Positions 1 to 7,462 of a stretch of 11,102 nucleotides of DNA are shown piece by piece (position 1 is the first letter of the stretch; each line of letters opens with the position of its first letter). A program made the position numbers and the translations under genes. This DNA is from Candidatus Geothermarchaeota archaeon. GTDB lineage: Archaea > Thermoproteota > Nitrososphaeria > Geothermarchaeales > JAUWBL01. The stretch is from NCBI GenBank assembly GCA_030601715.1, contig JAUWBL010000014.1:1-11102 (forward strand), written 5' to 3'. The notes under the pieces were generated by a model. The model was given only the letters and a program-made list of their open reading frames with translations, was not told the origin of the DNA and searched no databases.

Positions 1-755
1 AGAGCGCCGTCAGGGGAGCCTCCACCGTCTTCCACCTGGCAGCCCAAACAAGCGTAGCCAAGTCGATAGAAAATCCAGACCACACAAACTCGGTGAACGT
101 GGCAGGAACCCTCAACCTTCTCGAGGCTTGCGTTACGCACGGCGTGGAGAGGTTCGTGTACGCGTCATCCACGGCTGTGTATGGCAACCCCAGAGAACTC
201 CCCATCACCGAGGAGAGCCCGACCAACCCCATATCACCCTACGGCGCTTCGAAGCTGGCCGCAGAGCGATACTGTTGGGTCTACAGCCACGCCTATGGCT
301 TGAACACAGTGATCCTGAGATACTTCAACGTCTACGGACCGAGACAGCCCAGGGGCGGCTACAGCAACGTCATCACGAGCTTCGCGGATAGGATTTCGCA
401 AGGGAACCCTCCAGTCATCTACGGAGACGGAGACCAGACCAGGGATTTCATACACGTAGGTGAAGTCGTGGACGCAACTGTGAGAGCTGCGACAGGAGGG
501 GTAGCACCAGGGGAAACCTTCAACGTGGCCACCGGGAAACCGACTGCCGTCAACCAGCTAGCAGACATCATGTTGAAACTCATGGAGAGGGAGGATCTAG
601 AGCCGATCCATGCAGACCCCCGACCTGGAGACATCAGGCGTAGCTACGCCGATACAGCCAAGGCGGAGAAGCAACTAGGGTTCAAGGCCAGAATGTCGCT
701 GCGAGAAGGCCTAGAGAACCTCCTCACACACTACAGGAGTCCAAAAGCAGGCTAG
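1..755 (+). CDS. NAD-dependent nucleotide-sugar epimerase/dehydratase (GalE-like), 5' end cut off by the window
   Basis: This is the C-terminal 250 residues of an extended short-chain dehydrogenase of the UDP-glucose 4-epimerase / dTDP-glucose dehydratase group, which remodels NDP-sugars using bound NAD for glycans or protein glycosylation. The frame is open from base 3 to the TAG at 753-755. The first visible residues include FHLAAQ, the NAD-binding strand-4 motif, so only about 60 residues with the GxxGxxG Rossmann loop are missing. The active site is visible: SSTAVYG at about bases 165-185, then YxxxK (SPYGASK) with Tyr at 240-242 and Lys at 252-254. RYFNVYGPRQ and GDGDQTRDFIHV follow, the usual substrate-binding segments. 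A GTG/ATG-like internal start at base 93 is not the true start because the homologous sequence continues upstream. The family is certain; the exact sugar is not, since epimerases and dehydratases share all these motifs. It converges on ileS with a 52-nt gap that has no obvious T-rich terminator. Confidence 0.9.
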   Translation, partial: SAVRGASTVFHLAAQTSVAKSIENPDHTNSVNVAGTLNLLEACVTHGVERFVYASSTAVYGNPRELPITEESPTNPISPYGASKLAAERYCWVYSHAYGLNTVILRYFNVYGPRQPRGGYSNVITSFADRISQGNPPVIYGDGDQTRDFIHVGEVVDATVRAATGGVAPGETFNVATGKPTAVNQLADIMLKLMEREDLEPIHADPRPGDIRRSYADTAKAEKQLGFKARMSLREGLENLLTHYRSPKAG

Positions 756-807
756 GAATCATGAAGGCAGGAGTTGGACACAGACCCTTGAGCCGGAAGG
801 GGTACAA

Positions 808-3800
808 TCAGCTTTCTCTCTTGGCTCGTCTCAGTCCAATCTTCAGCGATTCCTCGTCGATCCTGTAGGTGGCGACATGGAATCCCTCTGGCGGCTCAGC
901 CTTGCGTAGGGAGGCCGATAGGGTTTCCGCGGCTATGTAATCTCCGAAAGTCTCAAAGACCTCCGTCAGCTCAGGTCCAGCCACATAGTAGGTTTCGATC
1001 CAGTCGGCTATGTTGAAATCTGCCTCCTTCCTCTGATTCTGTATCCGGCGGACGATGTCGTGGGCGAGCCCTTCCCCCTTCAGGTCAGCCGTGAGAGTTA
1101 CGTTTATTGCCACAAAAACGTCGCCATCTTCTGAAAGGGAGTAACCTCCTCTAGGTTGAGTTACGATGTCCACATCTTCCGGGAGCAACTCCACGCTCTG
1201 ACCGTCGACTCTCAGGTCTACGCCAAGCCCATTCTCAAGGGTTGAAGCCAACGTCTTCTGATCCAGGCTTGAAACGGCCTCCCGGATTCTGGGAAACAGC
1301 TTGCCGTACTTCTTTCCAAGCACGTCAGGCCGAGGCTTCACAACGTATTCCACCAGTTCATCTCTGTCTGTTGTCATGGACAGCTTCTTCACGTTGAGTT
1401 CATCCACGATTACATCGTTCAACTTCTCGATTCGTTCGAGAATAGCTCCCGCAGCGGCTACCCTGACCTCGGAGAGAGGTTGTCTCAGCTTCACCCCCGC
1501 TTTACTGCGCGCCGAGCGGCCCAAGCTGCAGACGCGTATGGCCAGGTCCATATCCTCCATGAGCACCTCGTCGATCAGGCCCTCATCGGCTATTGGCCAA
1601 TCGTTGTGGTGTATGCTATCCCGAGCGGCGGGATCCAGGTTGTGGGCTGTATTTTGGTGCATCTCCTCCGTTGTAAAGGGTATGAACGGAGCAAGAAGCC
1701 TAGCCAGGGTCATGAGACACGAGTAAAGCGTCGTGTACGCAGCGTTCTTGTCTTCGTCCTTCTCGCTCTTCCAGAACCGTCTCCTCGAACGCCTAACGTA
1801 CCAAGTTGACAGCTCGCTCACAAACCCCTCCAGAGAGATGGCGGCTTTGTATGGATCAAAATCGTCCAGAAGCCCAGTTACATCTTGGATGAGCACATTG
1901 AGCTTGGACAAGATCCAACGGTCCAAACGCGAAAGGGATCTCCGCTCAGCGGCGTTCTTGGGGGTCCACTTGTCCAGATCGGCGTATGTAACGAAGAAGC
2001 TGTAGACGTTCCAGAGAGGAATGAGGAATCGCCTCTTTGTCTCGTCAGCCTTCCCGTATCCAAATAGCACATTGCTCTCAGGGCGGGTTGTGAAGTACAT
2101 CCACCTCATTACATCGGCCCCCATAGCCTCCGCAGCGTCATCGAACCAGATGGCGTTCCCCCAAGACTTGTGCATCTCACGACCATCCTCGGCCAGAACC
2201 GAACCGTGTCCGAAGCATACCTCGAACGGCGTGCGCCCCTCCATGATCGTGCTCATGGCCAACATCGAATAGAACCAGTTTCGGAACTGCCCAGGCAAGG
2301 ACTCGCAGATCAACTGTGCAGGGAACCACTTCTCCCAATACGCGTGGCTCTGTCGATAGTCAAGCGTCGAGTAAGACACGATGCCCGCGTCCAGCCACGG
2401 GTCTCCTACATCCTGAATGCGCGAGGAGAGGCCGCCACATTTGGCGCACTTGATCTTGACGGCATCTATCCAAGGTCGGTGCGGGCTATGCCCCTCGAAG
2501 ACATTCCATCCCTCAACAGCTCGCGTCTTAAGCTCTTCTCTGCCGCCCATGACCTCGAAGTTCCCGCATTCATGACACACCCAGATCGGTAGAGCCAAGC
2601 CCCAGTATCGCTTCTTGGAGATCATCCAGTCCTCCATGTTCTGCAGCCAGTTGAGTTCCTGTTGAAGGCCGAACTCTGGAATCCACCGGACCTGCTGGGC
2701 GACATCAATTATCTGATAGCGGAGGTTCTCTCTCCTCTCTTCCTCGGTTATCTCTTCAAGAGGTTTGCTGAGTCGTTCTCCCATAGAGATGAACCATTCG
2801 TCGACCAGACGGAAGACCAGTTCGCTTCGACAACGCCAACAGACGGGATACCGGTGAGTGTAATCCTCCAGCCTGAACAGCAAGCCCTTCTTCTCTAGAT
2901 CTTTGATGACGAGCTGGGCCGAGTCATATACGTCGACACCTGTGAACTCTCCGAACCCATTCTTGAAGACACCGAACTCGTCGAGAGGTGCCACAATGGG
3001 TAGCCTATGCGGCTTCGCGAGTTCCAGGTCCTCCTTTCCGCAGCCCGGGGCGCTGTGAACGATCCCTGTGCCCTCTTCCTCTGTGACTTCATCCCACAAT
3101 ATGACTCGGTGAGCATCAATCGCTCCCGTCTCCTTCTGAGCAGACAGTTCGTCGTAAGGTCCATCATATGTCCAGTCTTCCATCTCACTGCCCTGAAGTT
3201 CTTCGACTATTTCGTAGCTTCCCACCAGAAGGTTTCTCTCAACCGCAAACTCGCCTAGATAGAAAAACTCGTCTTGATGTCTGACCTTTACATAGGTCAG
3301 GTCTGGATGCACAGCAACAGCCACGTTTGATGTCAAGGTCCAAGGGGTAGTCGTCCAGATCAGCAACGATTCCCCCTTTCTACCCCGCAATGGAAACCTG
3401 ACAGTAAGGCCTGGATGCGTCAGCTCCAGATATCCTTCAGTGGCTATCTCGTGTTGTGAGAGTGCCGTTGAGCACCGGGGACACCACGGCATCACATCTC
3501 TGCCCTTGTAGATCCACCCGTTCTCGTAGCACTTCTTCAGAGCAGCCCATATCGTGTAGTTGTTCTCGTCGGAGAAGGTGAAGTACGAACCACCCATCTC
3601 CTTGGAGCCCAACCTCCCAACGATCCTCTCCGCGGTGTCTGTAACTGGCCCCTTGGAGCTTTGGACGGTTATTGCTCGCTCGGGGTTTTTCAGGCCTTCC
3701 GCCAGAGAACTCAGGGTCTCCGCGTTGTCCCAGTCCATCCAATACCCTAAACGGATCGACTGCTCTGTTTGTATGGCGGCGTAGCGTAGAGCTCGCTGTT

Positions 3801-4152
3801 TGCAGCGCTTGACAAACTCTGCGATGCCGTAGGCTTCTATGTCGCGCTTAGACTTGAAACCGAGTTCCTTCTCAACCTCAACTTCGATCCATAGTCCTTG
3901 GCAATCGAAACCGTTCTGGTATCGAAGTTCATATCCCTGCATCGCCTTGTAACGTCGGAAGAGATCCTTGTAGGCGCGCCCCCAAGCGTGGTGAACCCCC
4001 ATCGGGTTGTTGGCTGTGATCGGCCCGTCCATGAAGGACCAACGCTTCTTCCCTTCGTTCATGGCGACACGATGCTTGAAGGCGTCTGTTTCAGCCCAGA
4101 ACTCCAGTATCTTGTGTTCGAGTTCTGGAAAGTCAGGTGTCGGCCCAGTCAC
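808..4152 (-). CDS. ileS: Isoleucyl-tRNA synthetase, divergent subtype with altered signature motifs
   Basis: Class I aminoacyl-tRNA synthetase of 1114 residues that charges tRNA-Ile in the cytoplasm. In order I see: the HIGH-equivalent HHAW (residues 54-57) in GPITANNPMGVHHAWGR; GFDCQGLWIEVEVEKELG (from 81), equal to the usual GWDxHGLPIE segment; a first Cys pair CPRC (224/227); the editing domain with TTTPWT (267-272) and GTGIVHSAPGCG; further Cys pairs at 438/441, 526/529 and 569/572; the KMSKS-equivalent EMHKS (659-663); the anticodon-binding helical domain; and a C-terminal region ending in RKEADFNIADWIETYY, as in IleRS proteins carrying the C-terminal DUF5915 domain. A 45-residue segment (144-188) lies between MDWDN and SYFTFSD. 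I chose GTG at 4152 rather than TTG at 4158 because GGAGG at 4162-4166 is 9 nt from the GTG but only 3 nt from the TTG. ValRS and LeuRS are less likely given the editing and C-terminal motifs. It is 198 nt from gcvH, so probably separately transcribed. Confidence 0.9.
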   Translation of the reverse strand: MTGPTPDFPELEHKILEFWAETDAFKHRVAMNEGKKRWSFMDGPITANNPMGVHHAWGRAYKDLFRRYKAMQGYELRYQNGFDCQGLWIEVEVEKELGFKSKRDIEAYGIAEFVKRCKQRALRYAAIQTEQSIRLGYWMDWDNAETLSSLAEGLKNPERAITVQSSKGPVTDTAERIVGRLGSKEMGGSYFTFSDENNYTIWAALKKCYENGWIYKGRDVMPWCPRCSTALSQHEIATEGYLELTHPGLTVRFPLRGRKGESLLIWTTTPWTLTSNVAVAVHPDLTYVKVRHQDEFFYLGEFAVERNLLVGSYEIVEELQGSEMEDWTYDGPYDELSAQKETGAIDAHRVILWDEVTEEEGTGIVHSAPGCGKEDLELAKPHRLPIVAPLDEFGVFKNGFGEFTGVDVYDSAQLVIKDLEKKGLLFRLEDYTHRYPVCWRCRSELVFRLVDEWFISMGERLSKPLEEITEEERRENLRYQIIDVAQQVRWIPEFGLQQELNWLQNMEDWMISKKRYWGLALPIWVCHECGNFEVMGGREELKTRAVEGWNVFEGHSPHRPWIDAVKIKCAKCGGLSSRIQDVGDPWLDAGIVSYSTLDYRQSHAYWEKWFPAQLICESLPGQFRNWFYSMLAMSTIMEGRTPFEVCFGHGSVLAEDGREMHKSWGNAIWFDDAAEAMGADVMRWMYFTTRPESNVLFGYGKADETKRRFLIPLWNVYSFFVTYADLDKWTPKNAAERRSLSRLDRWILSKLNVLIQDVTGLLDDFDPYKAAISLEGFVSELSTWYVRRSRRRFWKSEKDEDKNAAYTTLYSCLMTLARLLAPFIPFTTEEMHQNTAHNLDPAARDSIHHNDWPIADEGLIDEVLMEDMDLAIRVCSLGRSARSKAGVKLRQPLSEVRVAAAGAILERIEKLNDVIVDELNVKKLSMTTDRDELVEYVVKPRPDVLGKKYGKLFPRIREAVSSLDQKTLASTLENGLGVDLRVDGQSVELLPEDVDIVTQPRGGYSLSEDGDVFVAINVTLTADLKGEGLAHDIVRRIQNQRKEADFNIADWIETYYVAGPELTEVFETFGDYIAAETLSASLRKAEPPEGFHVATYRIDEESLKIGLRRAKRES

Positions 4153-4161
4153 GATCAAACG

Positions 4162-4166
4162 CCTCC
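4162..4166 (-). promoter_or_regulatory. Shine-Dalgarno site of ileS that decides the start codon
   Basis: The minus strand reads GGAGG here, a perfect match to the archaeal anti-Shine-Dalgarno core. The spacer is 9 nt to GTG (4152) and 3 nt to the in-frame TTG (4158). The GTG is therefore favoured as the translation start, removing two residues from the longest possible reading. Confidence 0.65.
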
Positions 4167-4234
4167 GGGCAAGAAACGGGTCGTGCAGGTGCGAGGGACG
4201 GAGAGATAACTAGATAGGCAAGGTGTGTGAACCT

Positions 4235-4255
4235 CTTCCCCGAACTCGGAGGAAG
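4235..4255 (-). other. Hairpin in the ileS leader
   Basis: CTTCC (4235-4239) pairs with GGAAG (4251-4255), and the inner CCG (4240-4242) pairs with CGG (4247-4249) around a small loop, with one unpaired A at 4250. That is eight base pairs in 21 nt, lying between gcvH and ileS and about 80 nt upstream of the ileS start. A second, weaker stem CTCG/CGAG (4259-4262 with 4269-4272) is adjacent. The role is unknown: it could be part of a folded 5' leader or a gcvH 3' end. Confidence 0.4.
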
Positions 4256-4294
4256 CTTCTCGTCTGTGCGAGTGGTTTCCGGATAAAGGTCGAT

Positions 4295-4313
4295 CCCCTC
4301 TTAAGAACAGGGG
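4295..4313 (-). other. Hairpin between gcvH and ileS (possible gcvTH 3' end or leader element)
   Basis: CCCCT (4295-4299) is the exact reverse complement of AGGGG (4309-4313), giving a 5-bp stem with a 9-nt loop. It lies about 38 nt beyond the gcvH stop codon in the direction of transcription. No strong oligo-T run follows on the minus strand, so it does not look like a standard terminator. Confidence 0.3.
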
Positions 4314-4321
4314 CAACCCGG

Positions 4322-4330
4322 AAAATATAA
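4322..4330 (-). promoter_or_regulatory. Candidate TATA box for ileS
   Basis: The minus strand reads TTATATTTT, the most AT-rich run in the gap between gcvH and ileS, about 20 nt after the gcvH stop. With archaeal spacing (about 26 nt to the start site) transcription would begin near 4300, leaving a leader of about 150 nt with the hairpins described above. A weaker alternative is CCTTTATCC at 4281-4289. The T-rich run could instead be part of gcvH transcript termination. Confidence 0.35.
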
Positions 4331-4350
4331 CTCTTGGGCTTTCGTCGAGT

Positions 4351-4752
4351 TCAACCTTTACCCGCAAGAAACTCTCTGTATTCCTCCGCTGACATCAGCT
4401 CTTCGAGCTCACCGCTTTGCGAAGGTCTCACCTTGACGAGCCATCCCTCGTCGTACGGAGCATCGTTCACCCGCTCGGGGAAATCGGCGAGTTCCTCGTT
4501 GACTTCCGCTATCGTCCCGGTGAGCGGGGAGTAAACGTCAGACACCGATTTGACAGACTCCAGAATCATGAAGGATTGACCTTTGGAGATCTCCTTCCCG
4601 ACGTCTGGCAACTCCACGTAGACCACATCGGTTAGCATCTGCTGGGCGTAGTCGGTGACGCCGACCGTCACCACGTCACCCTCCACCTTGACCCACTCGT
4701 GTTCCTCGGCATACAGGCATCCTTCCCTGATGTTGGATTCTTTGATGCCCAA
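4351..4752 (-). CDS. gcvH: Glycine cleavage system H protein (lipoyl carrier)
   Basis: Small soluble carrier protein of 133 residues, the usual length for GcvH. It holds the aminomethyl group released from glycine on a lipoyl arm and passes it to GcvT. The signature HEWVKVEGD is at residues 18-26. The lipoylation motif ESVKSVSDVYSP places the modified lysine at Lys68, matching the family's ESVKAVSDVY consensus. DEGWLVKV near the C-terminus is also typical. The start is TTG at 4750-4752: there is no ATG or GTG near the conserved N-terminus, and a GAGGGGG-type ribosome-binding site lies just upstream (about 4759-4765). It follows gcvT after 32 nt on the same strand and is very probably co-transcribed with it. 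No gcvP (glycine decarboxylase), lipoamide dehydrogenase or lipoyl ligase is in the window. Confidence 0.95.
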   Translation of the reverse strand: MGIKESNIREGCLYAEEHEWVKVEGDVVTVGVTDYAQQMLTDVVYVELPDVGKEISKGQSFMILESVKSVSDVYSPLTGTIAEVNEELADFPERVNDAPYDEGWLVKVRPSQSGELEELMSAEEYREFLAGKG

Positions 4753-4784
4753 GCCCGGCCCCCTCTTGGGTAATGGTATGAGGA

Positions 4785-5924
4785 TCAGGCTTTTCTGCTT
4801 TCGATGAGAGGCGGTCTCTTCCTAGTGGCTCCGTAGATATCTGTGTCGTAGAAGGGGACATCAGTTACCCGAGCCGCCGCCCTCCTTCCACGTATGTCGA
4901 TGTACACAACCTCATCTACTTTTGTAAACTCAGCTTCAACATAACAGAAGCCGATCCCCTGCTTCAGCAAGGGGGAGAAGGTCCCGCTTGACACGAAGCC
5001 TATGTCGAGGCCTGAGGCCGAGAACACCTTCTGTCCCTGGCGGGGGATTCCTCGTTCGAGGATGATGCCCCTCCGAAGCCTATGCACCTTCTCCGTCTGC
5101 CTCTCCAAAGTCTCCCTGCCTATGAATTCTCCCTGGTCGAACTTGACGACCCAACCGAGGTCAGCCTCGAGCGGAGTGATCTCTTCCGTCAGGTCGTTCC
5201 CGTACAGACAGAACCCGGCTTCCAGCCTCAGGGTGTCCCGAGCTCCCAGCCCACATGCAAGCCCGCCCAGCTCTGTGATGCTGCCCACGAAGTCCCTCCA
5301 CAGGGAGGCCGGGACATCAGGGTCGTCGACAGACCAGAGGATCACCTCGAATCCGTTCTCCCCCGTGTACCCCGTCCTCGACACCATAGTCTTTGATTCA
5401 CCGTAGGCAGTGTCAATTGAACGAAAGCGGCCCAAGCCCGAGGCCTCGGGTAGGATGGATCTGAGAGCCTCCTCCGCCAGCGGCCCCTGCACCGCCACCA
5501 TGCAGGTCTGGTCTGAGACATCTTCGATGACGACATCAGAACCGTCTGCGTGAGACCTAAGCCATTTCAAGGTCGTCGCCCTGCTGGTGGCGTTGTAGAC
5601 CAGCAGATAGAGGTTCCGGTTCACTCGGTAGGCCATCAAGTCGTCTACGACTCCTCCCCTCTCGTTGCAGAACATGGTGTACTGAGCCTTGTTGTCCTCC
5701 AGCCTCGTCACGTCGTTTGCGGTCATATGGTTGAGGTATGTCTCCGCTTCCCCTCCCCTCACAAACGCACGGCCCATGTGGGTGACGTCGAACAGACCAA
5801 CCCTCTGACGGACCGCCATGTGCTCCTCTCGGATCGAATCGTACAGTAGGGGGAGCTGAAAGCCAGCGTACTCCGTCAGCGTCGCGCGCTCCTTGTACAG
5901 CTCGTGGAAGGGTGTTATCTTCAT
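4785..5924 (-). CDS. gcvT: Glycine cleavage system T protein (aminomethyltransferase)
   Basis: Cytoplasmic aminomethyltransferase of 379 residues, normal for the family. It transfers the methylene group from the lipoyl arm of H protein to a tetrahydropterin, releasing ammonia. Visible landmarks are YAGFQLPLLY (19-28), HMAVRQRVGLFDVTHMGR (35-52), NERGGVVDDLMAYR with the pterin-binding aspartate at Asp94, VQGPLAEEAL, SRTGYTGENGFEV and GARDTLRLEAGFCLYGNDL. GIGFCYVEAEF and the barrel-domain end DVPFYD follow. The ATG at 5922-5924 gives a complete N-terminus (MKITPFHELYKE). No strong Shine-Dalgarno lies directly before it; AGGGTGG about 13 nt upstream is the best candidate. Whether the C1 carrier is tetrahydrofolate or tetrahydromethanopterin cannot be read from the sequence. 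The product's partner GcvH is encoded immediately downstream. Dimethylglycine or sarcosine dehydrogenase-type relatives are less likely given the size and the neighbour. Confidence 0.95.
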   Translation of the reverse strand: MKITPFHELYKERATLTEYAGFQLPLLYDSIREEHMAVRQRVGLFDVTHMGRAFVRGGEAETYLNHMTANDVTRLEDNKAQYTMFCNERGGVVDDLMAYRVNRNLYLLVYNATSRATTLKWLRSHADGSDVVIEDVSDQTCMVAVQGPLAEEALRSILPEASGLGRFRSIDTAYGESKTMVSRTGYTGENGFEVILWSVDDPDVPASLWRDFVGSITELGGLACGLGARDTLRLEAGFCLYGNDLTEEITPLEADLGWVVKFDQGEFIGRETLERQTEKVHRLRRGIILERGIPRQGQKVFSASGLDIGFVSSGTFSPLLKQGIGFCYVEAEFTKVDEVVYIDIRGRRAAARVTDVPFYDTDIYGATRKRPPLIESRKA

Positions 5925-6157
5925 CGAGGAGGCTACGCCACCCTACCATGAAACAACCTGATCTCGGTCATATCTTACGCCTGAACCAGACGTCATTCTC
6001 GAGACCTCATGGAAGGGCGGATGGAGAGACCCGTCGACACGGCCTGGATCAGTTAAAGGACAATCGTCAGTCTCGGCATTGTCTGTCACAAGCATCTGGA
6101 GGTTGTCTTCCTGTGCTTCCTCGTCTAGGACTCCAAGCAAACAGGGCCGGGAAACGC
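5925..6157. other. Gap between amrS and gcvT with weak gcvT promoter candidates
   Basis: These 233 nt contain no gene I can support. On the minus strand two TATA-like runs could serve gcvT: TAAGATA (5971-5977), which would give a leader of about 24 nt, and CTTTAACT (6051-6058), which would give a leader of about 100 nt. Neither is strong. A 65-codon minus-strand reading frame (5943-6140) spans most of the gap, but it starts with TTG, lacks a ribosome-binding site and resembles nothing I know. Confidence 0.3.
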
Positions 6158-7339
6158 TCAGGGACTGGCTTGGAGGTCGCAGGCCAAGCCTCCGTCAGGT
6201 ATGGTCAACCCAAAGAGGAGGGGGTTACCCCTCAACTCGGGTTCCCCGGAACCGTTTGAGTGTCTGTACGGGAACTCCTCCCCACACTCGGGGCACGCTC
6301 CTCCTGATATTGTCCACTTGGTGATCTGAAAGCCGTGCCTCTCGACCAGCAGGTGGGCGCATCCCGGGCAGTAGGTGTTCTCGAGCGGGTGCCCGGGAAC
6401 GTTTCCGATGTAGACGAATCTGAGGCCCTCCTCCCTGGCCGCTATGTGAGCCCTCTCCAACGTCTCGACCGGTGTGGCGGTGACGTCTGTAAGCAGCCAG
6501 TCGGGATGGAAGCGGGTGAAGTGGAGGGGGGTGTCGGGACCCAGGTTCTCGAAGACCCACCTCGCCAATGTCTGGGCGTCCTCGATGCTGTCCCCGTGCT
6601 TCGTCACCATCAGATCTGTCATCTCGATGTGGATTCCAAGGCGCTTCATCTCCAAGAGTGCGTCCTTGATGACCTCCGGGTTCGGAACGACCATGATCCT
6701 TCTGTAGAACTCCGTGTTCAGGGAGCCCTTGATCCCAACTGTCATGGCTTGGATGTAGGGCGCGGCGTACTCCACCGCCTCCGGCGTCATGTATCCGTTG
6801 GTGACGAAGGTGTTCTCTATGCCGAGCTTCAGGGCTTCCTTGGCTGTGTCTAGGGCGTACTCGAAGAACACGGTGGGCTCATTGTAGGTGTAGCTTATCG
6901 TCCTGCACTCGTTCCTCTTAGCCTGCCGGGCCACCTCGGCAGAGTCAACTTCTCTCATTCCATAGGCTTCCTGAGATATGTCGTAGTTCTGGCAGAACTT
7001 GCAGCGGAAGGTGCACCCCACCGTGGAGATGGACAGGCTCGCTGTACCCGGGTGGTAGTGGAAGAAGGGTTTCTTCTCAATCGGGTCGATACCTAGGACG
7101 GACACTCCTCCGTGGTTCAGGGCGTAGAAAGTCCCGTCGATGTTGACTCGGGTCTGACAGAAGCCATTCTGGCCTTCAGGGATGAGGCAGCGTCTCGAGC
7201 ACAGGTTGCACCGCACGCGATCTCCCTCGGGCTCCCAGAGAAGAGCCTCCGTGATCTGCTTGCCCTTCCACCCCCTCTCACGCAGGGCGGACGAGATCTT
7301 CGATTTCGGAGAAATCTCAGTCCCGGAGCTTGGAGACAT
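6158..7339 (-). CDS. amrS: Radical SAM protein of the AmrS family (AmmeMemoRadiSam system, PflA-like)
   Basis: Cytoplasmic [4Fe-4S] radical S-adenosylmethionine enzyme of 393 residues. An N-terminal cysteine cluster (C44, C47, C51, C61; CNLCSRRCLIPEGQNGFC) is followed by GGVSVLGIDPIEKKPFFHY and the radical SAM motif CxxxCxxC at 109-116 (CTFRCKFCQN). Then come SYTYNEPTVFFEY, TNGYMTPEA and HFTRFHPDW. Two C-terminal Cys pairs (C324/C327 and C349/C352) complete the usual AmrS layout. In other genomes this family occurs with AMMECR1 and Memo proteins, but neither is encoded in this window; its reaction is not established. I prefer ATG at 7339 over the adjacent TTG at 7342: a TATA box centred 30 nt upstream and no ribosome-binding site suggest a leaderless or nearly leaderless mRNA. 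A true pyruvate formate-lyase activase is less likely, being shorter and lacking the extra Cys clusters. Confidence 0.85.
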   Translation of the reverse strand: MSPSSGTEISPKSKISSALRERGWKGKQITEALLWEPEGDRVRCNLCSRRCLIPEGQNGFCQTRVNIDGTFYALNHGGVSVLGIDPIEKKPFFHYHPGTASLSISTVGCTFRCKFCQNYDISQEAYGMREVDSAEVARQAKRNECRTISYTYNEPTVFFEYALDTAKEALKLGIENTFVTNGYMTPEAVEYAAPYIQAMTVGIKGSLNTEFYRRIMVVPNPEVIKDALLEMKRLGIHIEMTDLMVTKHGDSIEDAQTLARWVFENLGPDTPLHFTRFHPDWLLTDVTATPVETLERAHIAAREEGLRFVYIGNVPGHPLENTYCPGCAHLLVERHGFQITKWTISGGACPECGEEFPYRHSNGSGEPELRGNPLLFGLTIPDGGLACDLQASP

Positions 7340-7365
7340 CAATAACGGTATTATACTGACAGTTC

Positions 7366-7372
7366 ATTTAAG
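7366..7372 (-). promoter_or_regulatory. TATA box of amrS
   Basis: The minus strand reads CTTAAAT, the same box found before two rightward genes in this window. Its centre is about 27-30 nt upstream of the TTG/ATG pair at 7342/7339, so transcription should begin at or next to the start codon. A second AT-rich run, GTATAATAC (7348-7356), is only about 13 nt from the ATG and too close to be the TATA box for this start. Confidence 0.55.
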
Positions 7373-7462
7373 CCACGCCCGTTCCGGCGTTGCCCTCATT
7401 TCTGTCGAATGTATAGCTGAAGATTTCCTTCCTGTGTGGACATATGTAAGCATGAAGGAGCA

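Noticed and set aside
756..807. Terminator between the convergent epimerase and ileS genes
   Set aside because: No oligo-T run on either strand and no convincing stem in these 52 nt.
3589..3723. Intein or intron as explanation for the IleRS insertion
   Set aside because: Only 45 codons, no Cys/Ser/Thr-bounded splice junction or HN at the end, and the reading frame stays open; an ordinary in-frame protein insertion fits better.
6023..6060. GGAGAGACC and AAAGGAC on the plus strand near gcvT, reminiscent of glycine riboswitch conserved segments
   Set aside because: The two pieces are only about 20 nt apart, the central conserved segment is missing, and they lie on the strand opposite to gcvT, so they cannot form an aptamer in the gcvTH leader.
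5943..6140. 65-codon minus-strand frame in the gap between amrS and gcvT
   Set aside because: TTG start, no ribosome-binding site, no recognisable motif, and it spans the likely gcvT promoter.
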